Part shown: positions 1 to 13,190 of the stretch, piece after piece
How positions within the stretch are numbered: position 1 is the stretch's first letter
How the letters are laid out: every line of letters starts with the position of its first letter
DNA from: Penelope pileata
Taxonomy: Eukaryota; Chordata; Aves; Galliformes; Cracidae
NCBI GenBank assembly: GCA_013396635.1
Contig: WBMW01005527.1
Location: forward strand, 2,080,058 to 2,144,057
DNA: 64,000 bases
Direction of reading: 5' to 3'
Notes under the pieces: model-generated
Told to the model about the DNA's origin: nothing
The model's database searches: none
What the model saw: the letters and a program-made list of their open reading frames with translations, nothing else
Translations under genes and position numbers: made by a program

Positions 1-2741
1 GTACAATTTCAGCAGTATTTACCCTTTTGCTCTGTGCTGTTCCTGCAGTGGAACTCTGAAGAGGAAAGTAATTTTTAAATAGGACAAAGATTTAAAAAGA
101 TAATGTTAGGTAAAATGGAAACAAAACAACAGTGGTTTCTTTTCCTCATTTTAATATAGTTCTAGTGGAGGGGATGTGCCTGATGATCACTGTGCCACTT
201 CCGTGATCGCAAGTTTTCTGCTGCCTTCCTTCTGAAATCAGGTTTTCCTAATCGTGGTTAGATCGTGACAGTGGCCAAGGCCTATGAAGTGGAGGGTATG
301 TAGACTGCAATGCTAACAAAGGAGCTCCAGCCTGCAAAACCACACTGGAAAATTCTGCTATATGTGGTCAATGTGCAATATGTGTACCTGAGATGGACCT
401 GGGTGAGTAGTTCCTGAGGATGTCTAGTACATGATGTCCATGTACGTTATCCTGCACGTAATTTTTAAAAGTAGCTTCACTTAAAAGATTTTCAAAGTTT
501 AATTTTTCAAAATATATTTTTCAAACTTCTTAGACCTTGAATAATTTGGTTTGTAGGTCCTCCATTGTGGGCTTATTAAAATTCTCCCTGAAATGAGTTA
601 CAGGAACTCTGTTGGTTGGTATTGTACACTTCCTGTTATTGAGCTGTACACTTCTCTCTTGACATTCCAGATTGGAAATCTCCAGGAAACTTTTGGGTTG
701 TTCATTGGTATGGTTTGAGGATTCTTTCTTTTGGCTTTCCCACTGTAGGGTGGAGTGCTTTTCTCCTTTATTACGTGTCCATGCACATTCTTTGCCCAAT
801 TCTCCACTTAAAAAAAAAAAAAAAAAGTCTACCAAAGGGAAAACATTTGCTATGTTTGATTTCCATATTTCCATGGCAAAGAAAAGTTGCAATTTAAATC
901 AAGGATAGTTTTCCAATTATAGAGATGACAAAGAAGAAAACAGAGAAACAAGATTCCTTTGAGAGCCACAAATCTGAAATTTAAATAGATGTGCTGGCAA
1001 GTTTTAATGTGCTTAGCTGCATCAGAGGTTCATCATTCTGAGTGTGATGGATACCCCACAGATTTATCCAGGGCCTGTCACAGGAGCTTAAGCCATCTGA
1101 ATCTACTGGCCAGCTTAGCCTGATGCATTCTAACACACCAGTAATTAAGAAAACAATTTTTTTCAGAGAAGTGAAAGACTGAAAGACAGGCAGGAGATGT
1201 GCAACAGTACTCCACAACCATGGTATTTCTGTCAATATTCACAGAACAGAAAAAGAAACGGGGAGCAGAATGGGCAAGCTCTCTCTTCCAAAGGTGTCCT
1301 GTCGGCAGGGTGGAGGTGATTTATCCGTCCTTGGTGTTCGGTGCTGACTGTGCCTATTTCATACTCCTTTGTACAAGAAGGATTGAAAGCTGCCTGTGAC
1401 GCCCACAGGGTTGAAAAGGAAATGTGCCATCTGGCCTAAAATCCTTCTTTGCTAATGGTTGGTAGGTTAAAAATGGTCCTAGTTATTACTAGTGTAAGAT
1501 TAATAAACAATCCAATCTAATCTCCATTAAACCAAAAGAATTCTATAATTTGAGTCTGCAAAGTAAGAAATAAAAACTGAAAAAGAAAATAAGTAAATAA
1601 AAGGCATCAGGTGGTACTTGGGTATACTTGACCTTTATCAGTGAGACGTGAATTTATCATTTCACCTGATCTGCAAGGCACTTATGGAGCAAGGAAAGGC
1701 ACTTACAAAGCAAGATGACGCGTGTGTTAAAAATAGTCAGATAACACAACCTGCACAGTAACTCTTCCTCGAATGAACTGGATTTTGGTCTGGCTCTTTG
1801 TTAATACTTACAGGGCTCTCTAGTGATGTTAAGGCTTCACCAGGGTTTTGGTTTTAGGCTCAGGAAATTTAATACAGTAGCAATGGAGAAGAGCTTGGTA
1901 ATAAAATGACTTTTATTAAAACTAATTCTTGGGTAGAATGGCTGATTGTTGATAGGCTTAGTTATGGAGCTTCTGGAAGGAGCAATGCAGGAGGCATGGC
2001 ATCCATAACAAAAGTGAAGTAGTGGTGTCCTCTGTGTACTGTTAAAATAACAGGGATTTTATGTGTTTATCAAACATGTATCGATTCCAGTGCTTTGAAA
2101 GAATAAAAATAAAAAACAGAGAAGGAGCATGAATGCAACATCTTGTTTTATCTACCTCAGACGCAATTACTGCTGTTTGGTGTGCGCTGTATCAGGAAGT
2201 TCGGGTTCTTGCGCTAATTAGATAACAGCCTGTGACAAATGCCTCTGCTCTGGTGACCTTTCAGTCCCAAATAGGAAACTCCATTGTTACAGCGCAAGAG
2301 GAGCAGCAAGAACAGTACCCGTTTGTTTACTGTGCTAAAAGCAGAGGCATAAATGTAAGCTGTTATGAAAAGGAAATGTATCAAAAACTTAATGGTGTGA
2401 GACAGGGGAAAGGGATGACTGGCACCAGTTGCTGTGAGTGAAGTAACAGCATGGTAGTGCCTACAGGACTGCTGGCCAACTTGGTGAGGAAGGGCAGGGT
2501 CCTTTATGTGGTATTGTGATGCTTCTGTGGCACATGGATACCTGAAAAACATCAAGGAGGGTTCTGCTGAGCTTCTTTGCCCTCTGCTTTGCCTGTGAGT
2601 CAGTCAGTAAAGTCATTTTACTGTTTTCTTTAAAATGTAAGTCATTGTGAATGGTCAGAGCTGTTAAGAATGGCATTAGAGTGTTATTGAAATGTAACTG
2701 CTGTACATTTGCATATATAGAATCATATATATTTATAAAAG
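1..2741. other. TENM2 upstream intron, no recognisable gene
   Basis: AT-rich sequence with short chance frames on both strands. The only distinct structure is a run of 17 A at 810-826. No splice-bounded coding block, RNA gene or transposon was recognised. Confidence 0.7.
810..826. repeat. Poly-A run
   Basis: Seventeen consecutive A. No SINE or processed-gene body was recognised directly upstream, so it is treated as a simple homopolymer. Confidence 0.9.
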
Positions 2742-3251
2742 GGCTGTTCCAAAAGTAATACCTCCTATTTCATTACACTGGCCCACAACGCGAACGATGG
2801 CAGCAGAGGTTGAACCTTCCCACCCTTATCCCATCCCATGCTGTTGCCGTGTGACAGATGGCAGCAGAGGGGCACTGACCCAATGGCGTCTGGCATGGGA
2901 GTGCGAGTGGAGTAAAGAGGTAGAACTGAATTCCTCCATGCAGAAAACATGGCGCCCAACATTCATCAACACTTGTTGAGTGTTTATGGAGACCAAACAG
3001 CGGATGTGAGGGGTGCTGGTGCATTTCAGCAGTGGTGACGACAGTGCTCACCTCTGCTGGTGCAGATTGTTATGAGCACGGCATGCAGGCTCTTGTTCAT
3101 GGCTGGTGAAAACGCACAGCTAATGGTGGTGGCTATGCTGAAAAACTGTTTTGTAGCTGAGAATTTGCTCTATTGAATAGTGTTATTGTGCTTCCTATAC
3201 CTGTTGTAGTTTCCATAGAAATAAATGGGAGACATTACTTTCAGAGCAATC
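2742..3251 (+). mobile_element. Non-autonomous mariner-type element, Galluhop-like (copy 1)
   Basis: About 510 bp bounded by imperfect terminal inverted repeats. The left end reads GGCTGTTCCAAAAGTAATAC and the right end, reverse complemented, GATTGCTCTGAAAGTAATGT. A TA follows the right end, the mariner target dinucleotide; the left flank TA is not clear. The interior matches copies at 12126 and 46454 along its length. The + strand carries a decayed frame for the first part of a mariner transposase, the helix-turn-helix region (EFLHAENMAPNIHQHL..), broken by TAA shortly after the starting ATG and by TGA after FQQW. Compared with the other copies it has lost about 15 bp near 2790 and about 9 bp near 3010. 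Full-length mariners are about 1.3 kb, so the catalytic part is absent. Family name from memory of avian repeats. Confidence 0.85.
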
Positions 3252-5840
3252 TATTTATTATAAAAAACCACATATGCATTCTTTCAGATTTTCTCTGTAA
3301 TATCTTCTTTCCATAAAGCAGACCATGGAGTAAAGATGCGTCATGTAGGGAGCACCCTGTTCAAGACGCCATGATTGGAAGGCTGTTAAGCAGATCATTT
3401 CCCTCATCTTCTTTTGTTTGCTTTGATAAGCAATGATTTGATGAATTATAGGTGATACTAAAGCTGTCATTATGAGGAGTCAGCATTTCAGTGATACAAA
3501 TGGAATTCCTCCTCTGAGATTTTGTACAACTCCTCTAACTGTTGAAAAAAAAATATTTCCCCTTTTCCTTATTTCACGTTTCTCATCTTTGAAAATATCC
3601 AGATATTGGCACTTGTGAGAAGATTGGTCCCTGTGTTTCACCTGTGTTCCCCAGGGAAGTAAAATTTAAAGAAAATCTTCATTATCATTATACATTTTTT
3701 TCTTTTTTACTTTAAATAAGCTTTTTGATTTATAGTAATTTGTAAATTAGTGCAAAAATATGTCTTTTTGTCATGACCTAGTGGGGAAAATCAGTTTTTA
3801 AAATCAAGATCAACTGTTTCCTGCACATAAAAGATTTCCCAAAGTCGTACTTCTAGTTAATTATGTTGATACTGCCTCTTCAGAAGACTCCACAATATAC
3901 CAGCTAAACTCAGTGCTGTAGTGATAACTGTAGCTGAACTGTTACTGCTTTGCATTTTTCAGTCTGCATTTTGTTAGTAGCCAAATTAAAGTCCAAGCCA
4001 GGCGTCCTTCAAATCTAAGACTAAGATGGAGGAGACAGGATAACAGAAGGGCGGTGACTAGCCCTGTTGCTAAAACTCAATTCGTTAAAACTGAGACGTT
4101 GTTTCAAACAGCAGAAAGTTAGAAAAAGCATAAGCTATGAGCTGTTTATTGGCACATAACAGAAATCTTCCCTTTTCTTCAGTGAAGAAGGCAAAAGGTA
4201 ATCTAAATGCAAATAATAAAAAAGAAAAAAAAAGTAACTAAAATGCTAAAAAAAACTGGAACAGGCAGAAATTTAGATGAAAAAAATAGTGAAGCAGATT
4301 GCAGTAACCAAGTAGAGCTGTGCTTCCCAGGTAGAAGGAGGATTGTGGGAACAGCGACTGCAGCACGATGACCCGCGTGCAACAGGCTGCGGTGATGGTG
4401 TTGCACGGGGGAATACAGCCAGCAGCACAAGGACAATGAGAAGCATGTTTTGTGCATGTGGAAAACACTACTGTAGGAAAGAGGTGCGTGAAAGGAGTAT
4501 TTCTAACTTGCATAGTTCTGTAGAAAGCCTGGTAAGAACTCTATGTTCCAGCAATGGAACTGGTGATTCTTTTTTGTTGTCGCCTGTAACACTGTGGCTG
4601 ATCATTGGCTGTTGCCAGTGAAAGTACTGTACGTGCTAGAAGGGCCAAGATGCGTTCAGTTTCTGCATCATCGACTGTATTTTCGGTCTACAAATTGTAG
4701 TCATTGGTAGATAGAAGAAATCCTGTATTAAGGGTGTGTATTTCATCTGTAGCACGGTTCAGGACCAGTAGTAATCTGAATTGGTTCCAACTGCTCCATT
4801 TATAATAACACAACTCACTGGATATGAAAATAAGTAATTGTTTTGCTAGAATTCAGCTTTTCAAGCTGAAATTTGTTTATAATTCAATCAAATAAATGAA
4901 GTCATTTTCAGACCTCTTCGTAAAATGAATGCAGGTCATGAAAATGCAATTGTTTGTTACATAGCAGGTACACTGTCTCAAAGCACTTAATCTGTTTTCC
5001 TTGGTACCTGTTTATAATATGTCTTTTTTTGACAGTATCGTAGCGTTCAAATAATTTTAATTTCATTGCATTTAAAGGGTTTGAGCTTTCTAATAAGCTC
5101 TTCTTTCCATTTTAGAGGAATTTCTTTGTCAGTGCTCAAGTTTGTGGTGATGTTCTGATTGTCCTCCAAATAGGGTTGGAAGTGCAGAGTTAAAGGCTGG
5201 TGTCTCTGGCATTTCTGAAACTTGTTAGGAACAACATGATTCAGAATGTAAACACTGAAGTTCTGAGTCAAATAATGGTTTAAGCTTCTTGTATTCTACT
5301 GTACAGGGTACAGTTTATTTTGCCATTATTTCTAGGTGGCATGGTGTTTACAGGGAAGAAGCTCCTTATGACTAAACAGCTGACAGCTGCTAGTGCTAAG
5401 AAATCTTTATACGTGCCTGGGGACCTTCACAGAATGCAGAGTATCCATGTTCCTAACCTGTGAAGCAAGGTATAAAAGAAAACAATTAAGGTCTTGTCTG
5501 TGATAGCAGCTGATTCAGGTTTTTCCAGAGGTCCCAATTAAACAGTTATGAAGGCATGAAAGCTTATTACCTATGAGTTCTACTGTTTCTTGAGAGCAGT
5601 TTATTTATCAAGTCATGATCAGTGGTTATTTTTTGCTGCTTTTTAAATCTTGAATTAACAGTATAAAAATAAGGAAAGGCTTAGCGTGAAATCAGCAAAT
5701 TATCATCAGCTAATTTATCTGCTGGTAGTTTCCCACAGATTTTCATAGAGGTCTTTGTTAATAATTAAACTCTCATTCATGTATTGATGAAATTACTAGT
5801 CAGTAGCACAGTGATTTTGTCCAAAAGCAATCATATCTAT

Positions 5841-5880
5841 GTATTTATATATAAATATAAATAGTATTTATATAAAAATA
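5841..5880. repeat. TATTTATA-type AT-rich tract
   Basis: Imperfect repeats of TATTTATA/TATAAATA with partial dyad symmetry. Simple low-complexity sequence. Confidence 0.7.
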
Positions 5881-8800
5881 GGGTCTTTTTCAGGACACCA
5901 AGGAGGACTCAATGTCATTTTCTGACACAACAGGATTGCTTGTACAAGAGAAGACCAGCATCTTTGTGAGCTACACTAGAAAGCAAATGCCTAACAGAAT
6001 TTTTTGAGGTGGAAACTGAGATTTTGGATTCCAAGGGTACCATGGTCTAATCACTGTACTCAATCAGAAAACACTTTGCCTGTGTAACATGAGGAATTAT
6101 CAGGTGTCAATGGGCACATTGTTTAACTTGAAAACACAATTTGAAAATAATTCTGTCTTCCTGTGTGGACTTCAGGAACACAAATGCACTAGATTCTTTA
6201 TAATTTTGGTGCTTCTGTTGTGAACTTTATTCAGAAATTCAGTATCTCCAGGAAAGGAAACATATAACAAAACCATTCTATAGAATTAGTCATTTGACTT
6301 GGAATAGAAAATATGCTTTCTGACTCCTCTTCATAAAATTCTATCCAAAAAAACCCCAACCCATCCCCTCTCCAAAACCAATGTTATTTTGATGGTGTTT
6401 GGACTAAAGCTGGTAAGTTTAGAGATTTTTTTGGAAACTGGAACATCATTGCTTGCCATGAAGTTTCATGTTCTGTTCTTCCTCTGCTATTTGTACAGGA
6501 AAAAGTAGCAAAACCCGACTTTTAGTAACTTATAGCTGTGTTCTTCTTGAAGTGAGTACACAGCTGTGCATGGGTGCAGATTTTATCCCAACAAATGCAC
6601 TATTTATTACTGCAGAGGCAAGTTAAATCATTTTGACAGTTGTTAAATAACAGTTTGATAGTGCAGTTTTGTTGTCCTCATTTTACAGATGAAAGGAACA
6701 GAATTCGTGCCAGTTTTCTTCCATTCGTAGTTTTTGTGTGTTGCTTTCAGCCCTTCTTTTTGAGACGTGGAAGTTAGTTTCTGCAGTACAACAGCCCAGT
6801 TGTTAACCCTGTGCTTTTGTGAATGTGTTTTGACATGAGTAATGTGGCACAACTAATTTCAGAATGTTAAAATGTCTATTATCAGATCTGCGGAAGCATT
6901 TCCAGTCTTGTTCACAAAGTAAAAGAGCATGTTGTTGTGATTTTCAATGTTGAACATTTTTCATGTTTTTTTGTCACTATTACAAAAATGCAGAAAATCA
7001 TATTGGCGTGGGTCAGATTTTCATACTCCTGGTCTCTCTAGACACGAAGTAGCCCTAAAAAGAGCAGATTGTTTCCCCTTCTGCTGGAGGTTGCCCAGGA
7101 AGCAACCACTGCAATGGAAGATACTTATGCAAATACAGGTATTGTGTGTGTTCAGCACACAAAGCCCTGTGGGTTCTAATTTGATTTTGATCACAGAACA
7201 GTCATTGCCTACTAAGTGATAGATAATACGTTTCATTAGAGATAAGCAGATTAATGGAGGAGATTGACGATGCTTTCAGAAAGGGAGAAGTTATATGCAT
7301 ATTGATGTGTCATGTATAGCTGAGTTTATGTACCATTTCTTAAAACAAGACTTCAAAACTTGGGTAGATTGGACTACATAGGCTGAAGTTTTTGTGAATT
7401 CTGTCTGCTTAGAAGTGATTTGTTTGGAGAGCAGATGAGGAATAGCTGAGCAGTTCTGAGAAGGCCATTAGAGAAAATCTGTTGCTTTGACTGCAGTGCA
7501 AGCACCACATGACCGTTTTGTTGGTGAAACAAAAGCATCTCCAGCCTTCAGATCAGAGGTTCCCAGGTTGGAAATGCTGTTGCTGTTATCTGTGCATCGT
7601 CGCTGTAGCTGCTCGCTTGGCAGAAGTTTAATGGAGTTCAGCTGATGCTCTGTGCAGAGGAGCTGCTGCTGGCTGCACTCAGCTTTGTGCCCCACGTCTG
7701 CCCTCGGTGCCACTGGGATACAGCAAGCACTTCCTTATATAACTGCTTACATTTGTCCTGGCTCCTTCAGAATGGAGGATTTGTCGGAAAACCCATCCCT
7801 TTCCGGCAAATGAAGATCTTCTTTACTGTTTCTCAGTGCTTGAAGAAGTTGGAAAGTTTACCATGAGTGAAAGACTACCCTACAAAAGTCAAATACTACC
7901 CCAAAGAATTGCACTGTAGCCCGGGCTGCACTGTAGACAATTTTTAGATGGTGCATTCTGCCAAAATTAGTGTGTGCTCTGGGAAGAGATTGCACTAAGT
8001 CCCTTTCCATAGTTTAAAAGCCGTTACAGGGCAATGAGAAAAGTTCAGCTTACAAAGAGGTGAAGATAAATTATGCAGTGCTTGAGATGTTCTCAGAGGC
8101 TGCAGTCAGCACACCTGCAGAAAATTTGTATGAAGTAATTAATGACATTGCATTCCCTATGTGATACATAAAGACTGAATGAGGAAGGATAAAAGACAGG
8201 AGAGTAACTCCGTGGTCGCCAAACAACAAGCAAATTTTACTGAAGATGTAGTGCAGATTATATAACATTGTGAGCCAGAGTGAAATCTCATTAGATGAAT
8301 AGTTTTATAAACCTTAACATTTTTTAAGTGTAGCTGTAGCTACGGTATTAGTAACTGTCAGCAGAGTTATTGTCAAAAAGAGAAACATCTGTATCCTGGT
8401 ATTAGGCCTGGAGATCTCCGTGTCAGAAAGAAGCAAGGCAGAAAGAGGATTATAAAAAAGACAATTAAAGGATTTTGCTGCCATTGATGAGCAAAGCTGG
8501 AAAATATATTTCCAATTGAAGCTATGTGTTGTAATGTGTGTGCGGATTTCTGTTTGCTTCTTCTAGTCAGTTTGCTGCGGAAGGGACTAAGGCTGCCAGA
8601 AAACTGTTTCACTTGTAAGAAAATCGTGCTGCTTCTGTTGAATTTTAAAAAATGTTAAAAATGTTAACAGAGAGAATTTTCCAGGCATGTTTCATGCAAA
8701 TACGACATTTGCCACAGACATGTGTCATTAATTGTGGTTATGTGGTTACAGTTCCTGTATGTTGCACAGAAGAAGTACTTTGGATTTCGGGATATTTTAA

Positions 8801-10861
8801 CACCCCAAAAATGCAGGTGAAAAACAAAGAAGGATTAAAAAGATTGCAGTTGTGTGTCTGGTAAGGAAGGGTTAATGTTAAAATATGTACAATAATTGAA
8901 TTAAAAAAAGGAGATTGTAATCATCTGTTCTCCCTGTCATTATAGTGAATGAATGTGTGTAGAACTGAGAAAAATTAAGAGTGTACATCAGAGTTTATTA
9001 AAAAGAATGACCTCTTTGTATACCACAGATTGGAGTTAAACTGTGGTACTCATGCCAGCAAAAATCATTACAGCTATTAGCATAGCAAAAAAAAAAATTG
9101 ACAAAGGATGGAATGTCTTAAATAAATGAAAAAAAAAAAAAAGAAAGAAATCCTGACTTTTTGTAAGTTGATTATAGTAGCAAAGAATGTCAGCGATATT
9201 TATCCTTTTGATTTTAGACCCAGCACAGTTTTGAACTGCTGACATAGTGTTGAAGGCAAATTTGCCATATCTTTGCATTACTGGTTCGGATATCTTCCCC
9301 TGAGGCATCTTGTAGTGATCACAGCTGGATTAGATTAATCTTCAGAGGGGCAATTCCTTTAATTTGTAATTAACCAAGTGAGACCTCTGCCTAGAGGTTA
9401 GGTGAGAATAACCTTTGCTTTTATGGTAATGTTTTCTAGCCTTAGCTGGGATACGTAGAATTGCACATCACTGAATTAATCACACTTTTAGTGAGTATTT
9501 GTACATGAAATAACTTATGTAGTAACTTGCTGTAAAAAGAAATGAGCTTGAAAGATATACTAGCCATACGTAAATGAGAAGGAAAACAAAGCTTTTCTCC
9601 TCTGTTGAGAGACAGCTCACAGCATCCAGATAATAGGCATGATGATCAAGTACATAACGTTATATTACACCTCTAAACCTGTACGCTGATGATCTATTTT
9701 TGCATGAGAAGTTACATACACCTTAAGGGAGCAGATGGTGTTGACTGTGTTTCTTTAATGAAAGTGTTCTGGTGATTTCTGCAGGTGAGGATGAAGGGAA
9801 GAGAATGTAAGCTCTGTTACAGATGAAAAAGCAAAAAAAAGTTGAAACTTTTTTTTGTGGTGTTTCCTTTAAGGGAAAGATTTCTTTCTTTTCCCCCGAT
9901 AAGGATCAGATGCTATTTATCCCTTTTCGCTTAGTGCCACCAGCAATGCAGTAGATGCTACAAGAATCTGAAAGAAAACACCCTGAAGTTTTGAATGTAC
10001 ATGAATACATCCTGGCTCCCCATTTCAGTCCTACTTCACAAGTCTCAGTACAATGCTGTTATGCTCAACCCTGAGAGTTACTTGCCAGCCCCAGAGACAG
10101 AGCATGCTGTATGTAATGCTGTAAGAAACCACCCATCTGCCTTGGCCACTAGCAGCATGCGTTGGCTCATGGGTCAGCCTTCCCTCTGTGAAAATATGGT
10201 GGTACGAGTTGGATTCCCAGGATATGGCAAGCAGCAGATGATGCCTGCCTTCCTCGGGTTTTGTTCCTTGAGGTCTGGATTGGCTTGGAGCCTTGATCTC
10301 CTGGGGAGCCATGAGAAAGGTGCTTCTCCAGGGACACACTCAGCCCCTAGGCCAGGCTGGGTCTGAGCGTCCTCCCTCCGGCATGCAGGGGCTGTGGGGA
10401 TGAGGAAGGCTGCTGCTGTTGCTGGTGACATTTCTGTCATCAGGACCCCATGTGGAGTGTTCTGCCAGCACCAGTGGGCGTGAAGTGAGTTATTTTCCCA
10501 TTGTGTGAGAGAAGATACTTTATTTCTGAAGTAATAGTAGGATTCTTTACTGTGAAATATTGTGTAAATGATGTTGGTGCTTCCAGAGCCATATTTATCC
10601 CCTATCTGAGTTTACAGCAGCGGTCTACTAATGCCATGAATCCCTTAATGTGCCATCGTGGCTGAGCAAATAGGCAAATATTATCTAAGTGGAAGTGGTT
10701 CATGTGTTATTCAAGACAGTTTCCTTTTAGGGAAATGAGAGATGTATAAGGGTGCAATCCAGATCAAGCCAAGGGCTGGGCAACCTAATTGTTTCTGCAG
10801 CCTTTCCCTCAAGTAAAATGAAGGGCAATAAGGGTACGAGGAAGTATATGTAAATACAGAC

Positions 10862-10931
10862 GTATTTATATATGTTTAGATACAAAATATGTATCTGAAA
10901 AATGCATTTATATATATGCGTATATATATAA
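10862..10931. repeat. TA-rich low-complexity tract
   Basis: Interrupted TATA/TATGT runs, including TATATATATA at 10921-10930. A decayed AT microsatellite. Confidence 0.75.
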
Positions 10932-11836
10932 GATCTATAAATGTTGAAAGATGTGAAAAATGTCTGGAAGACCCTCTTCAAGAGACTCCTTCAGCCAATT
11001 CCATTCATGTTCTTCAGTTGATGTGATCCAGTTCCCTAATTTTTAAAAGTTAGTCGGCTTTCAAATCTTTTCCTCTGTGCTTCTGGAAACTGCCAGATTC
11101 CCAGATAACAAAACTCAGATGGATGAATGAGTTCTGTGACTACTGTGTTTACCTTCTACTGTCAGTGCCTTTGCCATTTTCCTCAGACAAATGAAGTAAG
11201 AATTCCTCTGAAAATTACTTTCCGCATCAGATGTTACAGTTAGAGTTTTCATGTCAATACAGGATGCTAATCAGAGTGAAATCATCAGGGCTTGTAATGG
11301 CTGTTAAATTCTACAGAATATCATTAAATTGTTTTACCATGTATGTAAAATAGCTTAATTTAGCTAATATATTCATAACTGGTGTGTATTTATGCCACTA
11401 GCAAACAAGAAAACGTCAAAAGCTTTAATTCTGTGATGTGTGTCTAATGTCAACATGCATGTGATGTGCAGGTCAGGAGGTGCAGAGCTAGTTGCTTGCA
11501 CTTCACCAATTCACACTCTTTTTCTATATTTTTTTTAATATATTTTGTGTTTTTCTTTTTGTTTTTTTTTTACTTAGTGTATGAATTTCCGTGATGTGGC
11601 ATCATTTTGGGAAACATAGAGAGGAAGAAGAGAAAATATAAACTGCTTTTGGACAAAATACAACTGTCATTATAGAAACAGACCACAGATTTAGTTTCAC
11701 TGTGAATTAAATTATTGGCAGCTATACTGCCAGTGACCTCAGTCTGTCTTAATTCTTCATTTTTAGCCCACTGTAATGAAGCTGAAATCACTTGGCTTTT
11801 CAAAAACCTAGAAAGCCTTAGAGACGGTCAGTATAC

Positions 11837-11866
11837 CTGTACAGTTCTGTACAGTCCTGTTCATTC
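11837..11866. repeat. Three-unit 10-bp tandem repeat
   Basis: Units CTGTACAGTT, CTGTACAGTC and CTGTTCATTC follow head to tail, with a further partial CTGTAG. Probably a tiny slippage product. Confidence 0.7.
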
Positions 11867-12125
11867 CTGTAGGAAACAAATACACAAGCAGAAATCAACC
11901 AACAACTTTCTGAGAAGCCCAGGGGACTCCATGTGCCTTAAAAATGTCTATGGCTTTGTCCGCAGCATTGTTGTTAGCTGAAAAATGTCACATGCTTTGG
12001 TATTCATCTTGAAAGTTTTGCCTTTAAACCTAGTGACCTCTTGATTTTGGTGACAGTGCTCACTTTCTTGTTGAATATGGTTAATAGAGATAGAAAACAA
12101 TTACAATGATTATGAGATCTATGAG

Positions 12126-12657
12126 GGATACTCTGAAAGTAATGCCTCCTATTTCATTATGTTGGCCCACAACATCAGAGGTGGATGTTGGTGGGATGGC
12201 AGCAGAGGCTGAACCTTCCCACCAATATCCCCTTCCATGTTGTTGCCGTGTGACAGATGGCAGCAGAGGGGCACTGACCCAATGGCATCTGCCATGGGAG
12301 TGCGGATGGAACAAAGGGGTGGAATTGAATTCCTCCATGCAGAAAAAATGGCACCCATTGACATTCATCACCACTTGCTGAATGTTTGTGGAGACCAAAC
12401 AGTGGCTGTGAGCACAGAGAGGGGTGCTGGTGCGTTTCAGCAGTGGCGACAGTGGTCACCTCTACTGGGGCTGATTGTTACGAGCACAGCATGCAGGCTG
12501 TTGTTCATGGCTGGCAAAAATGTACAGCTAATGGCAGTCACTGTGTTGAAGCAATATTTTGTAGCTGAGAATTTGCTCTATCAAATAGTGTTCTTGTGCT
12601 CTCAGTGTCAGTTGTAGTTTCCATGGAAATAAATGAGGCATTAATTTCAGAGCAACC
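12126..12657 (+). mobile_element. Non-autonomous mariner-type element, Galluhop-like (copy 2)
   Basis: About 532 bp with imperfect inverted ends (left GGATACTCTGAAAGTAATGC; right, reverse complemented, GGTTGCTCTGAAATTAATGC) followed by TA at 12658-12659. Unlike the other copies, the + strand frame from ATG 12282 to TAG 12615-12617 is uninterrupted. It begins MASAMGVRMEQRGGIEFLHA and continues through a helix-turn-helix-like stretch, then departs from mariner protein sequence where the catalytic domain should begin. The DDD catalytic region is missing, so the element cannot encode active transposase. Its 3' end lies about 530 bp before the TENM2 exon. Confidence 0.87.
12282..12617 (+). pseudogene. 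Truncated mariner transposase remnant (DNA-binding half)
   Basis: The open frame lies inside mariner copy 2. The first 50 or so codons resemble the N-terminal helix-turn-helix of mariner transposases: an EFLHAEKMAPIDIHHHLLNV-like segment followed by a STER..FQQW-like segment, where complete relatives read more like STVRRWVVRF. The rest is out-of-family translation of the element's 3' region. No catalytic aspartates are recognisable. Whether it is transcribed other than as TENM2 intron is unknown. Confidence 0.6.
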
Positions 12658-13160
12658 TACATATTTTTTATTTCTTTCACATAATCCTTGGCTCTGTAAA
12701 CTGTTTTCCCAAATGAGCATTTATTTTCTATAACATTGAAAACAATATTAAAATTATGATTAAAAAATCCTCTGTCTGTGAACGCTCACGTGTATGAGAA
12801 ACAGCTTATTCCAAGCAATCAAATGCTTAACTTCAAAGCTAAAGCTCTGGTCCTACAAATACAAAGTTAGATATGTAACCTAAGGCAAGTCTTGTCTTCA
12901 GCACGTCTTGAGTTTTACAGTAATCATATATCTAAGTGATAGATTATTTGGAGCCAAAATAGTTGGCATAACGAACCTAAAATCTACCTTTTGTGTATTT
13001 CGTCCCTTTTAATTATAGTCAATATGTTTTACGTAAGTCTTAATCTTTGCACCAGAGGTAGTTAATTGCAAAGCAATAACACACAGCATAGTTAAGAAAA
13101 ATGTAAATGTTCTGTTGTTTTGAAAGTTAGCTTTGAAATTTTAAATTTTTAGATTTCAAA
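12658..13160. other. TENM2 intron between mariner copy 2 and the exon
   Basis: AT-rich intronic sequence leading into the exon's polypyrimidine tract. No further feature recognised. Confidence 0.7.
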
Positions 13161-13190
13161 TTATTTAATTTTCTTTAATTTCCTTTCTAG
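13161..13190 (+). other. 3' splice site of the TENM2 exon
   Basis: A T-rich tract with scattered C and A (13161-13188) ends in the AG dinucleotide at 13189-13190, directly before the first coding bases. TTTAAT-like sequences at about 13165 and 13175 could serve as branch points. In-frame read-through upstream meets TAA at 13166, so this AG is the natural boundary. Confidence 0.9.

Larger units (their letters stand above)
3252..12125. other. TENM2 upstream intron, no recognisable gene
   Basis: AT-rich non-coding DNA. Contains A/T microsatellite-like tracts at 5841-5880 and 10862-10931, T-rich stretches near 11520-11575 and a three-unit 10-bp tandem at 11837-11866. A mildly GC-richer part at 10130-10470 has overlapping open frames on both strands, but none with recognisable protein features or splice boundaries. 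Confidence 0.65.
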
